Assembly (NCBI GenBank): GCA_017308345.1
Contig: JAFKFE010001121.1
Span: 1-5,428 of the forward strand
Source of the DNA: Alphaproteobacteria bacterium
GTDB lineage: Bacteria; Pseudomonadota; Alphaproteobacteria; Rhizobiales; Rhizobiaceae
DNA length: 5,428 nucleotides
Reading direction: 5' to 3'
Part shown: positions 5,246 to 5,428 of the stretch, in pieces
How the letters are laid out: every line of letters begins with the position of its first letter
Position numbering within the stretch: position 1 is the stretch's first letter
Translations under genes and position numbers: made by a program
The notes under the pieces: model-generated
What the model was told of the DNA's origin: nothing
Seen by the model: the letters and a program-made list of their open reading frames with translations, nothing else
Database searches by the model: none

Positions 5246-5428
5246 ATGAAAACGACGCTCGAGATCACCGCCGAACCCTTGCCGCAGGACCTCGCTTTGC
5301 TGAGCGGAAGCCTTGCCGCCTTCAACGATGCCGATGTCGGCGCGTCGGGCCGCAAGCCGCTGGCGGTTTTCGTGCGTGACGAGCATGGCGCCATCGTCGC
5401 CGGCATTTCCGGCTACACCGGCTGGGGC
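5246..5428 (+). CDS. GNAT-family N-acetyltransferase (3' truncated by window end)
   Basis: Sixty-one codons are open from ATG 5246 to the last base, with no stop. The peptide starts MKTTLEITAEPLPQDLALL. After a helix it has the strand LAVFVRDEHGAIVAGI (39-54), then SGYTGWG (55-61). This matches the N-terminal part of a GNAT subgroup where the first strands are followed by a G-x-T-x-WGWL segment before the acetyl-CoA loop, which lies beyond the window. GNAT proteins transfer acetyl from acetyl-CoA to an amine; the substrate is unknown. GGAG (5239-5242) is only 3 nt from the ATG, a tight spacing, and is caught in a hairpin. The gene lies 61 nt after the MFS gene on the same strand, so it could be read through from it. 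The frame, start and codon use support a real gene; the family call is moderate because most of the domain is missing. Confidence 0.7.
   Translation, partial: MKTTLEITAEPLPQDLALLSGSLAAFNDADVGASGRKPLAVFVRDEHGAIVAGISGYTGWG

Noticed and set aside
4018..5406. A 462-codon open frame on the minus strand, opposite the MFS gene.
   Set aside because: It is antisense to a clear 12-helix transporter, its product is low-complexity and rich in Arg, Gly, Ala and Asp/Glu without a domain, and it is explained by high GC at third positions.

Overview
The window is compact, GC-rich DNA (about 60-65% by eye) with strong third-position G/C preference and almost no spacer between genes. The protein types (an XRE regulator with a MmyB-type domain, a CrgA-like LysR regulator, an Lrp/AsnC regulator, a DHA1-type MFS exporter) and codon use suggest an alphaproteobacterium of the Rhizobiales, most like Mesorhizobium or relatives. 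This assignment is inference; no rRNA or other marker gene is present. There is no mobile element, tRNA, rRNA or CRISPR array.

Layout. (1) 1-990, + strand: the 3' part of an XRE/MmyB-type regulator, whose stop overlaps by 4 nt (ATGA) the start of a 111-residue protein. I recognise that protein as a homologue of the cyanobacterial fluorescence recovery protein (FRP). (2) 1040-1984, - strand: a LysR-type regulator, convergent with the FRP-like gene. It is divergent from (3) 2069-3415, + strand: a two-gene unit of a class I SAM-dependent methyltransferase and a small polytopic membrane protein of unknown function. (4) 3412-3951, - strand: an Lrp/AsnC regulator whose stop codon interlocks with that of the membrane protein. 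It is divergent from (5) 4000-5184, + strand: a 12-TM MFS transporter. (6) 5246 to the window end, + strand: the N-terminus of a GNAT-type acetyltransferase.

How they fit together. There are two regulator/target divergons: LysR with methyltransferase plus membrane protein, and Lrp with the MFS exporter. In each, the simplest model is that the regulator controls the divergent gene(s) and itself. The Lrp/MFS promoter region is only 48 bp and holds overlapping promoter-like elements, with the MFS gene apparently leaderless. The most notable item is the FRP-like protein: FRP releases orange carotenoid protein from cyanobacterial phycobilisomes, a system not expected in this kind of bacterium. Here the gene is translationally coupled to a putative ligand-sensing transcription factor.
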